DNA of 64,000 nucleotides from Opitutus sp. GAS368 (GTDB lineage Bacteria; Verrucomicrobiota; Verrucomicrobiia; Chthoniobacterales; Chthoniobacteraceae). Below the pieces are notes generated by a model. The model did not search any database and had not been told where the DNA came from. It was given only the letters and a program-made list of their open reading frames with translations. The position numbers and the translations under genes were made by a program. Location: positions 1 to 64,000 of the forward strand of contig CALQFT020000001.1 in NCBI GenBank assembly GCA_943329925.2, given 5' to 3'. Below are positions 8,963 through 18,085 of this stretch, piece after piece (position 1 is the first letter of the stretch; the number at the start of each line of letters is the position of its first letter).

Positions 8963-9910
8963 TTAGCGGCTGCTAGCTGTGCGGGGATCTTCACCAAGAC
9001 CCCACTGCAAAAGTTTCTGGGAATCACTCCACACAAACGCTTTCTCGTCTCCGAGTACTACAGAGATCACGTCTTTTGAATTATTGTTAGCGCTGGAAAC
9101 AAGGCAGAATTTTGCAGCTGCCGTGTAGCCAGTTTTCATTCCATTGCAGGATTTCAAACTTGTGAGAACTCGGTTTGTATTGTGAAACTCGCTGATGTGT
9201 CCGTCGGGATGTTGCCAGCGCAATACCTTGAGACACACGATGTCGCGGATTGCTTTCTGCTTATACGCGGCAGCTGCGAGTTTTGCCATGTCGCGAGCAG
9301 TGGAATGCTGTCCTTCAGCGGGCAGTCCATTGGGATTGACGAAATGTGTGTTCGACATTCCAAGTTTCTCCGCCTTTGCGTTCATCTTTTTCGCAAACGC
9401 CTCAATGCTTCCGGCGTTGTCGCGAGCCAAGGCCCGAGCCACGTCGTTCATGCTCTTCACCAAAAGAATGCGCAGTAAATCGCCTCTCCGGTAAGTCTCG
9501 CCGGGTTCTATGTCCAATTTCGAGGGCTCTGCAAGGGTGTCCACCCTCTCCACCTTCACGATATGATCCGCCTCGCCCGCCTCCGCCACCAGCAACGCGG
9601 TCATGAGTTTCTGGGTGCTTGCCACCGCACGGGTCGCGTCTGGGTTGATCGCGTGCAACACCTTGCCTGTTTGGGCGTCGATGAGAATTGCGGAGATGGC
9701 GTGTACCTTTGGCGGGCCTCCCGGCTTAACTGGCGCAGCATCATCGTCTTCAGGTGCTGAAGCTTGCGCCGGTTTCCGGGGGGCGGACGATTTTGAAGTT
9801 GCCTTCGACGCTGCCGCAATTGGCTGCTTTTCAGTAGCGCAGGCGGCGAGAGGAAGCAGCGCGGCGGCGATGAGGCCGAGACGAAGCATGGGATGATGAA
9901 AACGGCTCAT
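8963..9910 (-). CDS. D-alanyl-D-alanine carboxypeptidase (DacA/S11 family), probable lipoprotein
   Basis: 315 aa from the ATG at 9910; the ATG at 9889 is also possible. It removes the terminal D-Ala from peptidoglycan stem peptides in the periplasm. The three penicillin-binding motifs are visible in order: SxxK as STQK, SxN as SMN, and KTG as KTGYT. The N-terminus carries LLPLAAC, a lipobox, so the enzyme is probably lipid-anchored instead of using the C-terminal amphipathic helix of PBP5. The C-terminal PBP5 beta domain is absent. bioF follows 5 bp downstream. Confidence 0.85.
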   Translation of the reverse strand: MSRFHHPMLRLGLIAAALLPLAACATEKQPIAAASKATSKSSAPRKPAQASAPEDDDAAPVKPGGPPKVHAISAILIDAQTGKVLHAINPDATRAVASTQKLMTALLVAEAGEADHIVKVERVDTLAEPSKLDIEPGETYRRGDLLRILLVKSMNDVARALARDNAGSIEAFAKKMNAKAEKLGMSNTHFVNPNGLPAEGQHSTARDMAKLAAAAYKQKAIRDIVCLKVLRWQHPDGHISEFHNTNRVLTSLKSCNGMKTGYTAAAKFCLVSSANNNSKDVISVVLGDEKAFVWSDSQKLLQWGLGEDPRTASSR

Positions 9911-9984
9911 AGGACGTGTAAATGGATTCAGACAATGTGTCCCAAAAGCCGGTTCTGTCACGCTGAGCGTGGAAAAATTAATAG

Positions 9985-10434
9985 AGTAGTGGGACGCGTG
10001 TATCTTTGGCCAGCCGCGCCGAGGCGCAACGCCATATTCTAGCGGTGTTCTCTAGTCCTGAACCAGACGAGGCTCACGCTTGGAAGGCGGTGTGCGCCGC
10101 AATTGAGATGCAAAACCGTATGGAGGCGCTCAATGCTCGGCGACGGGAAGCTGGTTTGGTTGTGTGCGAAATGGGTATTGGGGGCCACACGGGCGAGGTG
10201 CTGCATGGGTTCATCGGAGCCGAAGAGCGACTCGAGTACACCGTCATTGGCGACACGGTGAACAAGACCTCCCGCTATTGCAGTGGAGCGGGCGAAGGCG
10301 AAATATTAGTCGGTCCTGAAACCAACGCCGCAATCGCCGGGTACATTCCGACCTTACCCAGAAGTGTATCGACCAAGCAGGAAGGAGATCTTCCTGCTTT
10401 CAGCGTCGATTGGAGAAACGTCGTGTGGCAATGA
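9985..10434 (+). pseudogene. Class III nucleotidyl cyclase, C-terminal remnant
   Basis: The frame is open only from 9985 (a TAG precedes it) and no ATG start exists; the ORF track uses a TTG at 10006. The 142-residue product begins in the middle of the adenylate/guanylate cyclase catalytic domain: ILAVFSSPEPDEAHAW, then GIGGHTGEVLHGFIG and LEYTVIGDTVNKTSR are classic family motifs. The first metal-binding aspartate region and any sensory domain are missing, and no cyclase sequence is found upstream. It is best read as a decayed gene fragment. A separate regulatory stub is possible but unsupported. Confidence 0.7.
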
Positions 10435-10530
10435 TGCCGCGATTTGTCTGAGAGCAACGCCGAGTGCCGCCGGTTTTCGTGCGCCATGTTGCAGGCACTC
10501 GTGCGTTGGTCCGTAATGGGGTTGGGAGAC

Positions 10531-11019
10531 TTACTTGACCGCCCCGTGGAGTCCCGCCTTGTGAAGGGCTGTGGTGAGATCCTTGGTGCTGAAGTCGCCT
10601 TCTACGGTGAAGGATGCGGCGCCTTTGGTGGCGGTATGGGAGGAAAATCCGGTGACGGTTTTCAGTGCGGTTTCAGTGGCTGTAACACACTTGCCGCAGC
10701 ACAGATGCAGTCCAGTGACGGTCGCGGATTTCACTTTGGCGTCGGCCACTTCGGGGGCCGTTGCGCCTTCTCCGTAGTAACCGGCGGCCACGAGTGAGGT
10801 CATGGCCTGCTTGGTGGTGGCATCATCCTTGGCGGTGATGGTGACCTTGTTTTTTTCCACCAGCGCGGTGGCGCCTGTGACCTTTGCAACGGCCTCAGAA
10901 ATTCCTGTGTCGCACTTTTTGCAGCAGTTGTGGACGCCGTTGAGCACGAGGGAAGAGTCGGCGCAAGCGGAGAACGCGAGGGCCAAGGAGAGGGAGACGG
11001 TGAGTAGGGGTGTTTTCAT
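10531..11019 (-). CDS. Exported protein with two HMA-like domains carrying CCxxC motifs
   Basis: 162 aa from the ATG at 11019, which starts a signal peptide ending in SLALAFSAC, so it may be a lipoprotein. Two repeats of about 65 residues follow: the first with GVHNCCKKC, the second with GLHLCCGKC, each followed by a helix and a beta strand pattern like heavy-metal-associated (HMA) domains, including AAGYYGE and KAGLHG at the domain ends. The usual GMxCxxC becomes xHxCCxxC. A periplasmic metal-binding or metal-transfer role is inferred. The ORF-track start (11136) adds 39 residues unlike a signal peptide. Confidence 0.65.
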   Translation of the reverse strand: MKTPLLTVSLSLALAFSACADSSLVLNGVHNCCKKCDTGISEAVAKVTGATALVEKNKVTITAKDDATTKQAMTSLVAAGYYGEGATAPEVADAKVKSATVTGLHLCCGKCVTATETALKTVTGFSSHTATKGAASFTVEGDFSTKDLTTALHKAGLHGAVK

Positions 11020-11170
11020 GTTGAATCTTCTCGTTACACCCATTCGGACAAAAGGAAAGGTTGTTTTTTGATGCGAAATGTTTGCCCGGAGGCCTCCTTT
11101 GAGTTGGGAATTCGCGCAGCGGGTGAGGCTTGGCATTGCTGCAATGGCGAGTTGGCTTTAGAGAATAGGA

Positions 11171-13324
11171 ATGGCGCACGCTGTTTTTCTTTGGCACATG
11201 CATCAGCCTTATTACGTCAATCCGGCGACCCGGACGGCGATGATGCCCTGGGTACGTTTGCACGCGGTAAAAGGTTACTTGGACATGGTTTCCATCATCG
11301 AGGAGTTTCCCGAAATCCGGGTGAACTTCAATATGACTCCAGTGCTTCTTCTTCAGATTCAAGAGCTTGCGCAAAAAAAGGTGCGCGATTTGTGGGGGGA
11401 TTGGGCGAGGAAGCCCGCCGCACGGTTGGAGGAGCACGAGAAATTGGGGATTCTGGAAAACTTTTTCAAGATCCACTGGGACAATTTATTAAAGCCGTAT
11501 GCGCGTTATTTCGAGCTGCTCAACAAGCGCGGTCTCACCTTTGAGCTCGAGGAGGTTCGGCGCGGCATCCGCTACTGGTCGGCCCAGGATTTTTTGGATC
11601 TCCAAATGTGGTTTAATCTAGCCTGGTGCGGGTACACGGCGGAGCGGCTGTATCCGGAATTAAAGGCGTTTAAACTAAAGGGGCGCCATTTTACCGAGGA
11701 GGAAAAAGGGCGGGTACTGGACATTCATCAGGAGATTCTTTCCCAGATCATCCCTTTGTACCGGCAGGCCGAGGAGCGAGGGCAGGCGGAAATTACCACG
11801 ACGCCGTTTTACCATCCGATCCTGCCGCTGGTATACGACAGCGCAATGGCTGAACGCAGCATGCCTGGGCGCAAGTTTCCCAACCGTTTTCACTGGCCCC
11901 AAGACGCCGCCGCCCATCTGAAATTGGCCGTTCAGCAGCATGAACAACTTTTTGGACGACCTCCGCGGGGGCTCTGGCCCAGCGAGGGTTCCATCGCTCC
12001 GGAGTTGGTGCCGCTGCTGCAAGAGGCTGGGATCCGCTACCTCTGCTCGGACGAAGACAATCTGTTTCGTTCGCTTTCACAGGATCCCGAAGCGCACGGA
12101 AAGGGGCCGGATCATTTGGAACTATTCCAAGGTTGGACCATCGAACATGGCGAGGCATCTGTGCAGGCTGTGTTCCGAGAAAAGCCGCTTTCGGACTTCA
12201 TCGGGTTCATGGCTGCGAAAAATGGGCCGGAGGACGCCGCCCGTCATTTGCTGCATCACCTCAAGCACATCGCGCAGGTGTTGCCCAAGCAGCGCGGTAT
12301 TATTCCGCTCATTTTGGACGGAGAAAACGCCTGGGAAACTTTTTCAGACGGCGGGCAGGGTTTCTTGCGGGCATTGTACTCAGGAGTGCTTGCGGAGCCG
12401 CTTTTGAAATCAGCGACCATTGAGGCTGCCCTAGAGGCCGAGCCTCCGAAAAAGACGATTCACACGCTTCACACCGGGTCTTGGATATCGAGTAATTTCG
12501 ACATCTGGATCGGCGAGGATGAGGAAAACTGCGCGTGGAACTTGTTGGGGGAGACCCGTGAGTTTTTGCAAACCCAAGTTGATGCCGGACATCTTGCCCC
12601 CGAACAACAAGAAGCGGCTTTCCAAGAAATCTACGCCGCCGAAGGCAGCGATTGGTTCTGGTGGTATGGCCCGGATTTCTCCACGGACAACGACGCGCTC
12701 TTTGATGACTTGTTCCGGCAGCATCTCAAAAATGTGTACACGCTTTGTGGCAAACTCCCTCCCTCAGTTTTGGAGGAGCCTATTACTGCAATGCGCGTGA
12801 CCCCGCTCTACCGCAAACCCGAGCAACCCGTGTTCCGGAAAGTGACCGGGCGGCAATCCTCTTACTTTGATTGGATGGGGGCGGGGTGTTATGTCGCGGG
12901 AAGCGAGCAGGGAGCGATGTACCGCTCGGATCGGATGCTCAAGCAGTTCCATTTCGGAAACGACAACGAAGCGGTGTACATTCGCTTGGATCTTGCGTGT
13001 TGGGAGAACGTGTCGTTGCGCATTGAATTTCACGGCGCCACACAGGCCGCACTGGTGATTGGCTCTCTGCAAACAAAAGGGCAGGGGACTTACCGCTGGA
13101 TTGCTGCCGATGGAGAGGAGTCGGACTGTCCGGGGGTGGCGGTGCAGGAGGTCGTGGACTTGGGTATTCCGCTGGAGAAGCTGGGGTTAAACGGGAGTAA
13201 AGCGGTGCGTTTTCAAGTGAAGGTACTTGAAAAAGGGCTGGAGCGCGAGTGCTACCCAGAGCGGGTTCCCGTGGAGTTCAACTTAACGGGAAGCGAGTAC
13301 TCCTTACGCAATTGGATGGTCTGA
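11171..13324 (+). CDS. Glycoside hydrolase family 57 protein (alpha-amylase/4-alpha-glucanotransferase-like)
   Basis: 717 aa. GH57 enzymes cut or rearrange alpha-glucans such as glycogen, usually in the cytoplasm. Conserved regions seen are HMHQPYY at the N-terminus, the region with the catalytic glutamate as LWPSEGSIAPE, and the region with the aspartate as LDGENAWETF. The first half is the (beta/alpha)7 barrel; the last 200 residues form a C-terminal domain with RIEFHGA strands typical of the larger family members. There is no signal peptide. It stands alone and ends at a bidirectional terminator shared with the di-haem gene. Confidence 0.9.
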   Translation: MAHAVFLWHMHQPYYVNPATRTAMMPWVRLHAVKGYLDMVSIIEEFPEIRVNFNMTPVLLLQIQELAQKKVRDLWGDWARKPAARLEEHEKLGILENFFKIHWDNLLKPYARYFELLNKRGLTFELEEVRRGIRYWSAQDFLDLQMWFNLAWCGYTAERLYPELKAFKLKGRHFTEEEKGRVLDIHQEILSQIIPLYRQAEERGQAEITTTPFYHPILPLVYDSAMAERSMPGRKFPNRFHWPQDAAAHLKLAVQQHEQLFGRPPRGLWPSEGSIAPELVPLLQEAGIRYLCSDEDNLFRSLSQDPEAHGKGPDHLELFQGWTIEHGEASVQAVFREKPLSDFIGFMAAKNGPEDAARHLLHHLKHIAQVLPKQRGIIPLILDGENAWETFSDGGQGFLRALYSGVLAEPLLKSATIEAALEAEPPKKTIHTLHTGSWISSNFDIWIGEDEENCAWNLLGETREFLQTQVDAGHLAPEQQEAAFQEIYAAEGSDWFWWYGPDFSTDNDALFDDLFRQHLKNVYTLCGKLPPSVLEEPITAMRVTPLYRKPEQPVFRKVTGRQSSYFDWMGAGCYVAGSEQGAMYRSDRMLKQFHFGNDNEAVYIRLDLACWENVSLRIEFHGATQAALVIGSLQTKGQGTYRWIAADGEESDCPGVAVQEVVDLGIPLEKLGLNGSKAVRFQVKVLEKGLERECYPERVPVEFNLTGSEYSLRNWMV

Positions 13325-13346
13325 TCCCCAGCTTCATCACTCCCTC

Positions 13347-13385
13347 AAAAGTGCGTCTGCGCCCTCCTCGCACACGCACTTTTTT
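13347..13385. terminator. Bidirectional intrinsic terminator between GH57 and di-haem genes
   Basis: Inverted arms aaaagtgcgt (13347-13356) and acgcactttt (13374-13383) form a 10-bp stem flanked by A and T tracts, placed between two convergent genes. Confidence 0.8.
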
Positions 13386-13389
13386 CCCA

Positions 13390-14622
13390 CTACAGTGAAT
13401 TGAGGAAGGCGAGCAGCGCCTGCCGCTTCGCTGGTGCCAGTCCCACGTAACGGTCGCGAACGATCTTTGCTTCGCCGTCGTGTTCCCGAATGGCGAGATC
13501 CACGGTCGAAGCGCGGGCGTCGTGGAGGAAGGCCTCCCGCAGACGCAGGCCCCACAAGGGGGAGGTGCGCATCTCGCGTTCCTTGGCGGCGCCCTGAACC
13601 ATGCCGTCACCCAGCTTTCCCATGTCATGGAGCAGGAGGTCGGAATAGAGGGGCACCCTTTGGCCGGAGAGCGCTGCGATGGTGGAGCGCCCGGTGGTGA
13701 GCGAAGGGGTGTGGCACACCGCGCAACCGACTTGCGTAAAAACAGCCTGGCCATCGAGGCTGGCGCTCGTCGGACTCGCCGGCGGAACCGGTGCGAGAAG
13801 GCGCATGTAGTCGGCGGCCAAATTGAGGTCGGACTTCACTGCGCCTGCCGCCAGAGCATCTTCGGGATCGAGCACCTTATCTGCCTTGGCCAAAAGTGCC
13901 TTTTTGCCGTTGGGTGCGTTTTCCACGGGGAAATAGCGGTTGGTGACCCCGATTTCGTTCAGGTAAGCGTCTGCGGCGAACCCGTCCAAACTCGAGTGCT
14001 GGGCTTTCCAACCGAAACGCCCCACGTGCATCTCTCCGCTGATGGGATCTTTCATCATGGCAGCTTTTCCCTTAATGCCGTCGGGCTTGGTGGTGGCTGC
14101 GCTGGCTAGGAGATTGGCGTCTGGGATGGCCTCTATCAGGCCGGCCCCAAACAGCGGCGTGGTGAGCCGTTTAGCGATGATGGTCGCCTCCTTTGGGACG
14201 AATTCCATAAATTCCGGAGCGATTGCCCGGCGCTGCAAAAGCGGTCCGCCGAATTCGGTCATCGGATCGAAAACGCCATCAAGCAAACGGGCAAAGCGGG
14301 TCACCGTAATGCGGCTGGCTCCTCCGGCGCCGCCTTGAAAATGACAGGCCACGCAGGAGACATCGTTGAAAATAGGACCCAGGCCGCCCTCTACTGTCTC
14401 GACGTTGAGAAACTCGACCTTCCCATTTGCGAAGTCAGTTTTCTGTGCGGCGGTGAGTCCCGAGAGGACGCTGGCGAAGCGGCCGGCATCGGCGATGGCG
14501 CGACCCGGAGGTGGAGGCTGTGGCGGGGGTGAGTGCGGCGCTGGTGGAGGCGGCTGCGGGGCTGCAAACAAGGAGGCGGGGAAGCTCAGTGCAACGGTGA
14601 GGAGGGTAGCTGCAGTTTTCAT
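13390..14622 (-). CDS. Di-haem oxidoreductase-like protein (DUF1111/DHOR family)
   Basis: 410 aa from the ATG at 14622, which begins a signal peptide ending near SLFAA; the ORF-track start adds 18 residues. A Pro-rich stretch follows. Two c-type haem sites are visible, CVACH in the first third and CAVCH in the last third, as in the DHOR family of periplasmic cytochrome peroxidase-like proteins. Other family motifs are FGAGLIEAIPD, GRFGWKA and the late LWGLRLREAFLHDARA. These proteins are often near iron or high-potential redox systems, but no partner gene is seen here, so the substrate is unknown. Confidence 0.85.
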   Translation of the reverse strand: MKTAATLLTVALSFPASLFAAPQPPPPAPHSPPPQPPPPGRAIADAGRFASVLSGLTAAQKTDFANGKVEFLNVETVEGGLGPIFNDVSCVACHFQGGAGGASRITVTRFARLLDGVFDPMTEFGGPLLQRRAIAPEFMEFVPKEATIIAKRLTTPLFGAGLIEAIPDANLLASAATTKPDGIKGKAAMMKDPISGEMHVGRFGWKAQHSSLDGFAADAYLNEIGVTNRYFPVENAPNGKKALLAKADKVLDPEDALAAGAVKSDLNLAADYMRLLAPVPPASPTSASLDGQAVFTQVGCAVCHTPSLTTGRSTIAALSGQRVPLYSDLLLHDMGKLGDGMVQGAAKEREMRTSPLWGLRLREAFLHDARASTVDLAIREHDGEAKIVRDRYVGLAPAKRQALLAFLNSL

Positions 14623-14895
14623 AGAGCGGATTTTGGTATACCTAGGATGATTCGGGAGAACCATCGCTGTGCCCATTAAAGCGCCCTTATGTTAAGCTCT
14701 TATTTCGAATTCCCGCCTTTTGTGTAATGGAAATGTAAAGGTTGCCCTCCGGGCGGAAATGCGGCGAAACAGCGGCGTACTTGAAGCGGGTTCTCTGCAA
14801 GCTGTGGCTAAGTGTCAGCCGTTAAATGCGTTTAATGGCGACGGATGTCGTATGTTTCATGACCCGCACAGCAGGGGTGAGCCTTTTTGCACGCG

Positions 14896-15348
14896 CTAAG
14901 GCGTCTGGGGGGCACCGGCGTAGAAGTAGGCCAGTCGCCATTCTCCTCCAACTTGTCTCCATGCCAGCTTCGGACCTTTGTAACTTTCTTTTCCGGAGTT
15001 TTTTGGGACCTTCATTAACCCGTTGCGAAGCACCGGTTTTTCCTTCAAAAGTGCGCCGAACTGAGGCCACAATTTGTGCCGGTTCCAGAAATCGTAGGGT
15101 TCTTCGTCCAACGGCGCATCGTCCTCCCGCCAGGCGAAATCCGGGGCTAATAGCGGTTGAATGACGGCCTGATCTCTTGTGATGGCACCTTCCATCAGCT
15201 TGACCCGGGTCGCCTCGAGGTTGGCGTCCAGCTTGACCTCACTCAGAGTCATGCAGCCGTGGGTGGCAATCATCACCAGGCTGAATGTAAAAAGTTTGGC
15301 AGCAGTGGGTAACGCTTTTTTAAGTGAGAGCTTAATGGACGCTTGCAT
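14896..15348 (-). CDS. Small lipoprotein of unknown function
   Basis: 150 aa. The N-terminus has a positively charged segment, a hydrophobic stretch and a possible lipobox (IATHGC), so it is probably lipid-anchored. The remainder (about 115 residues) looks like a compact alpha/beta domain, perhaps NTF2-like, ending in WRQVGGEWRLAYFYAG; that ending is typical of NTF2-like folds but I cannot confirm it. It lies 8 bp downstream of proA on the same strand and probably belongs to the proB-proA transcript. Confidence 0.5.
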   Translation of the reverse strand: MQASIKLSLKKALPTAAKLFTFSLVMIATHGCMTLSEVKLDANLEATRVKLMEGAITRDQAVIQPLLAPDFAWREDDAPLDEEPYDFWNRHKLWPQFGALLKEKPVLRNGLMKVPKNSGKESYKGPKLAWRQVGGEWRLAYFYAGAPQTP

Positions 15349-15356
15349 GGTTTGGT

Positions 15357-16637
15357 TTAGGCGCGGATCTGACCGTTTCCCCGCAATTGATACTTGTAAG
15401 TCGTTAATTCCTCCAGCGCCATCGGTCCTCGGGCATGTAACTTATCCGTGGAAATCCCAATTTCCGCCCCGAACCCGAACTCGCCTCCGTCGGTGAACCG
15501 TGTGGACGCGTTCCAGTAGACTGTTGCGGAGTCAACTTCCTGCAGGAAACGTTCTGCAGCCGTTGGGTTTGCTGTGATAATTCCGTCGCTGTGGCGGGAA
15601 CCGTGCTCTTCGATGTGCTCGAGGGCTTCCTCTAGACTGCCAACCACTTTAAGCGCGAGAATCAGCTCCAGAAATTCAGTTCTAAAATCCTGCTCCTGAG
15701 CCGGTATCGCATGGGCCTTGAGATCCTCAACCTGCACGGTGGCTGCCAGCGACTCGGCGTCACAGCGCAATTGGACCCCGTGTCGGGCGAGTGCCCTGCC
15801 GGTTTGTGCTAAAAATTCATTCAGAACGTCACGGTGTACCAACACGGTTTCCACCGCATTGCAAACTCCAGGCCTCTGACACTTTGCGTTCACCACGATG
15901 GCCTCAGCCATAGCCTGGTCCGCAGCCTTGTCCACGTACAGGATGCAAATGCCGTCGTAGTGCTTTATCACCGGCATACGGGCTTGGCTCACAACGGTTT
16001 CAATCAAGCTCTTGCCTCCGCGCGGTACGATCACATCGAGATAACGATCCATGGCGCACAGGTGGGAAACCGCTTCCCGGTCAGTAACCTGAATCAGCTG
16101 AATGGAGTCGGCGGGCAACCCGGCTGCTGCGAGCCCCCGAGATAGAGCCGCTGCGATGGCGATGTTGGAGCGGATGGACTCCGAGCCTCCGCGCAAGATG
16201 GTCGCATTGCCCGTTTTAGTGCAGAGAACGGCGGCGTCGCTGGTGACGTTCGGGCGGGATTCGTAGATGATTCCAACCACGCCAATTGGCACGCGCACCT
16301 TACTGATTTCCAATTGGTTCGGACGAGTCCAGTGGCGGATAACCTCGCCCACCGGATCCGGAAGGGCCGCGACCTGGCGCACCCCCTCGGCCATCGCTGC
16401 AACCTTTTTGGGATTCAACGCCAAGCGTTCGAGCATCGCTCCCGAGAGGCCGCGTTCCTTCGCCTGCGTGAGATCAAGGGCATTGGCGGCGAGGATCTCC
16501 GCTTCGGAGGCCACCAGCGCGTCTGCCATGGCAATCACTCCGGCATTGCGCTGCTCGGTAGAACTGCGGGCCAGCACTCGAGCGGCGGCACGGGCCCGGC
16601 GGCCGTAATCTAAAATGGTCTCAGCCAGAGTACTCAT
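15357..16637 (-). CDS. proA: Gamma-glutamyl phosphate reductase (ProA)
   Basis: 426 aa, usual length. It reduces L-glutamyl-5-phosphate to glutamate-5-semialdehyde with NADPH in proline synthesis. Features: IGVVGIIYESRPNVTSDA, KTGNATILRGGSES, and the catalytic cysteine region NAKCQRPGVCNAVETVLVH. It overlaps upstream proB by 4 bp (ATGA), so the two are translationally coupled. Confidence 0.95.
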   Translation of the reverse strand: MSTLAETILDYGRRARAAARVLARSSTEQRNAGVIAMADALVASEAEILAANALDLTQAKERGLSGAMLERLALNPKKVAAMAEGVRQVAALPDPVGEVIRHWTRPNQLEISKVRVPIGVVGIIYESRPNVTSDAAVLCTKTGNATILRGGSESIRSNIAIAAALSRGLAAAGLPADSIQLIQVTDREAVSHLCAMDRYLDVIVPRGGKSLIETVVSQARMPVIKHYDGICILYVDKAADQAMAEAIVVNAKCQRPGVCNAVETVLVHRDVLNEFLAQTGRALARHGVQLRCDAESLAATVQVEDLKAHAIPAQEQDFRTEFLELILALKVVGSLEEALEHIEEHGSRHSDGIITANPTAAERFLQEVDSATVYWNASTRFTDGGEFGFGAEIGISTDKLHARGPMALEELTTYKYQLRGNGQIRA

Positions 16638-17404
16638 GGTAAGTGGGTTGCACGAGTTAGGGGCAGGAAACGCGTGCCCACATTGCGGCCCGCTGTGAGA
16701 GCGGCGATCTGTCCCGCTTTGCGCCCGCTGCAGATAGCCGTTGGGATGCCCGCGGAGACTGCCAGTTTGACCGCCTGCAATTTGGACACCATTCCGCCCA
16801 CTGAAAGGCGCCCCTTTTCGTCATGTGCAAACTTCGCCACGGCATCAACATCCTTCACTTGGGGAATGCGTTTTCCGTGACCGTCGAGCAAGCCCTCCAC
16901 GCTGGTGAGCAGCACAAGCAAGTCGGCATGCGCGAGGATGGCGACTTCGGCAGAAAGCCTGTCATTGTCACCAAACTTTAATTCTTCAGTAGCGACTGAA
17001 TCATTTTCATTAATAATGGGTACTACTGAGCCATTCTTTAAAATGTGGGTGAGAGTGTTGTGTACGTTGCGGGAACGGGTGCGACTGTCTATGTCTCCAT
17101 GAGTGAGAAGGAGTTGTGCGACCTGCATTCCGTGCTCGGCGAAACACTCGGCATATTGCGCCATGAGTTTGGATTGGCCCACCGCAGCGCAGGCCTGACG
17201 AAGCGCAAGATCCTCGGGGCGATTGGCGATTCCCAGAGCGCCGAGCCCAGCGGCAACGGCCCCACTGGAGACGAGCAAGCATTGGTGGCCCGCCTTAATC
17301 AAGGCGGCGACTTCCGAGGCAAGGCGATGGAACTGCCTTTTGTCTAAGGTGTTACCCTTGACTGAAGCCAGAATTCCGGAGCCAAACTTCAAAACGATGC
17401 GCAT
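16634..17404 (-). CDS. proB: Glutamate 5-kinase (ProB), short form without PUA domain
   Basis: 256 aa of amino-acid-kinase fold: [45 protein letters not shown] and [17 protein letters not shown]. It phosphorylates glutamate at the gamma position, the first step of proline synthesis. The common bacterial protein of about 365 aa carries a C-terminal PUA domain, which is missing here; short forms exist in other bacteria. The operon order is proB, proA, lipoprotein. Confidence 0.93.
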   Translation of the reverse strand: MRIVLKFGSGILASVKGNTLDKRQFHRLASEVAALIKAGHQCLLVSSGAVAAGLGALGIANRPEDLALRQACAAVGQSKLMAQYAECFAEHGMQVAQLLLTHGDIDSRTRSRNVHNTLTHILKNGSVVPIINENDSVATEELKFGDNDRLSAEVAILAHADLLVLLTSVEGLLDGHGKRIPQVKDVDAVAKFAHDEKGRLSVGGMVSKLQAVKLAVSAGIPTAICSGRKAGQIAALTAGRNVGTRFLPLTRATHLP

Positions 17405-17645
17405 GTTTATTGAGCGTAGTCCGCCTGAATAACGCAGGCGGGATCGTGTACTGAAAACAAAGGCACCTCTGCGGGCAATGCTAAAGAGTTGCTCCGGCTT
17501 TTCCTTTTGAGCAGGAGCTCTTATTTCGCGGCTATTTTTTAAGATCGTAGCGCAAATTGAAGCTGGACGTATTGGAGGGTTTTATTTATTTATCGATGGC
17601 TCGAAGTACGGGCACTTTGGTCAAACCCCTAAATCCTAAAAAACT

Positions 17646-17882
17646 ATGGCTAAACACGACCACCATCATCACGCCGCGCTTCATCACGAAGCCGCCGCTC
17701 ATCATCACCGCCAGGCTCATGCTCATCATGAAGCCGGTGATCATCACGCTTCTTCGCACCACGCCCATCAGGCGCACGGTCACTCTGTTCATGCGCACGA
17801 ACACCATGAACATGCTTCCAAGCACCACGCGAAGCATCATTCCTCGCACCATCCGGAACACGCCAACCACGGCAAGCACTAA
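17646..17882 (+). CDS. Histidine-rich small protein (about 44% His)
   Basis: 78 aa, of which about 34 are histidines, often as HH or HHH pairs separated by Ala, Glu, Lys or Ser. The opposite-strand ORF (17586-17879) is a His-codon shadow. Composition resembles Hpn-like nickel- or zinc-binding proteins, though there is no sequence proof of the metal. There is no signal peptide, so it is cytoplasmic if made. A strong intrinsic terminator follows at 17948, which supports a short independent transcript. The next gene on the strand is a peroxiredoxin. Confidence 0.7.
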   Translation: MAKHDHHHHAALHHEAAAHHHRQAHAHHEAGDHHASSHHAHQAHGHSVHAHEHHEHASKHHAKHHSSHHPEHANHGKH

Positions 17883-17947
17883 AGTGCTGGCGGTCGGATC
17901 GCTTGAGGCTCGGCCCGCAGGCTTCTAATCGCCGTTTTGGTGGTAAG

Positions 17948-17981
17948 AGCCAGTTGCTGTTTACAGCAACTGGCTTTTTTT
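17948..17981 (+). terminator. Intrinsic terminator of the His-rich gene
   Basis: Perfect 12-bp stem agccagttgctg / cagcaactggct with a 4-base loop (ttta) followed by seven T. Confidence 0.93.
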
Positions 17982-18085
17982 ATGTAAGCGCCTCACGCAA
18001 CGCCGGCGCCAGCTCAAGAACGCTTTACTGTTGCTCTGTATGGCCGCCTCAATTAAAGCAGTCTGCGCACAACGCAAAAAATATT

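Noticed and set aside
13390-14622. Cytochrome c peroxidase (MauG/CcpA)
   Set aside because: Size and motif set (GRFGWKA, LFGAGLIEAIPD) fit DHOR/DUF1111 better.
17586-17879. 97-aa minus-strand ORF (Met/Val-rich)
   Set aside because: It is the antisense shadow of histidine codons in the His-rich gene.
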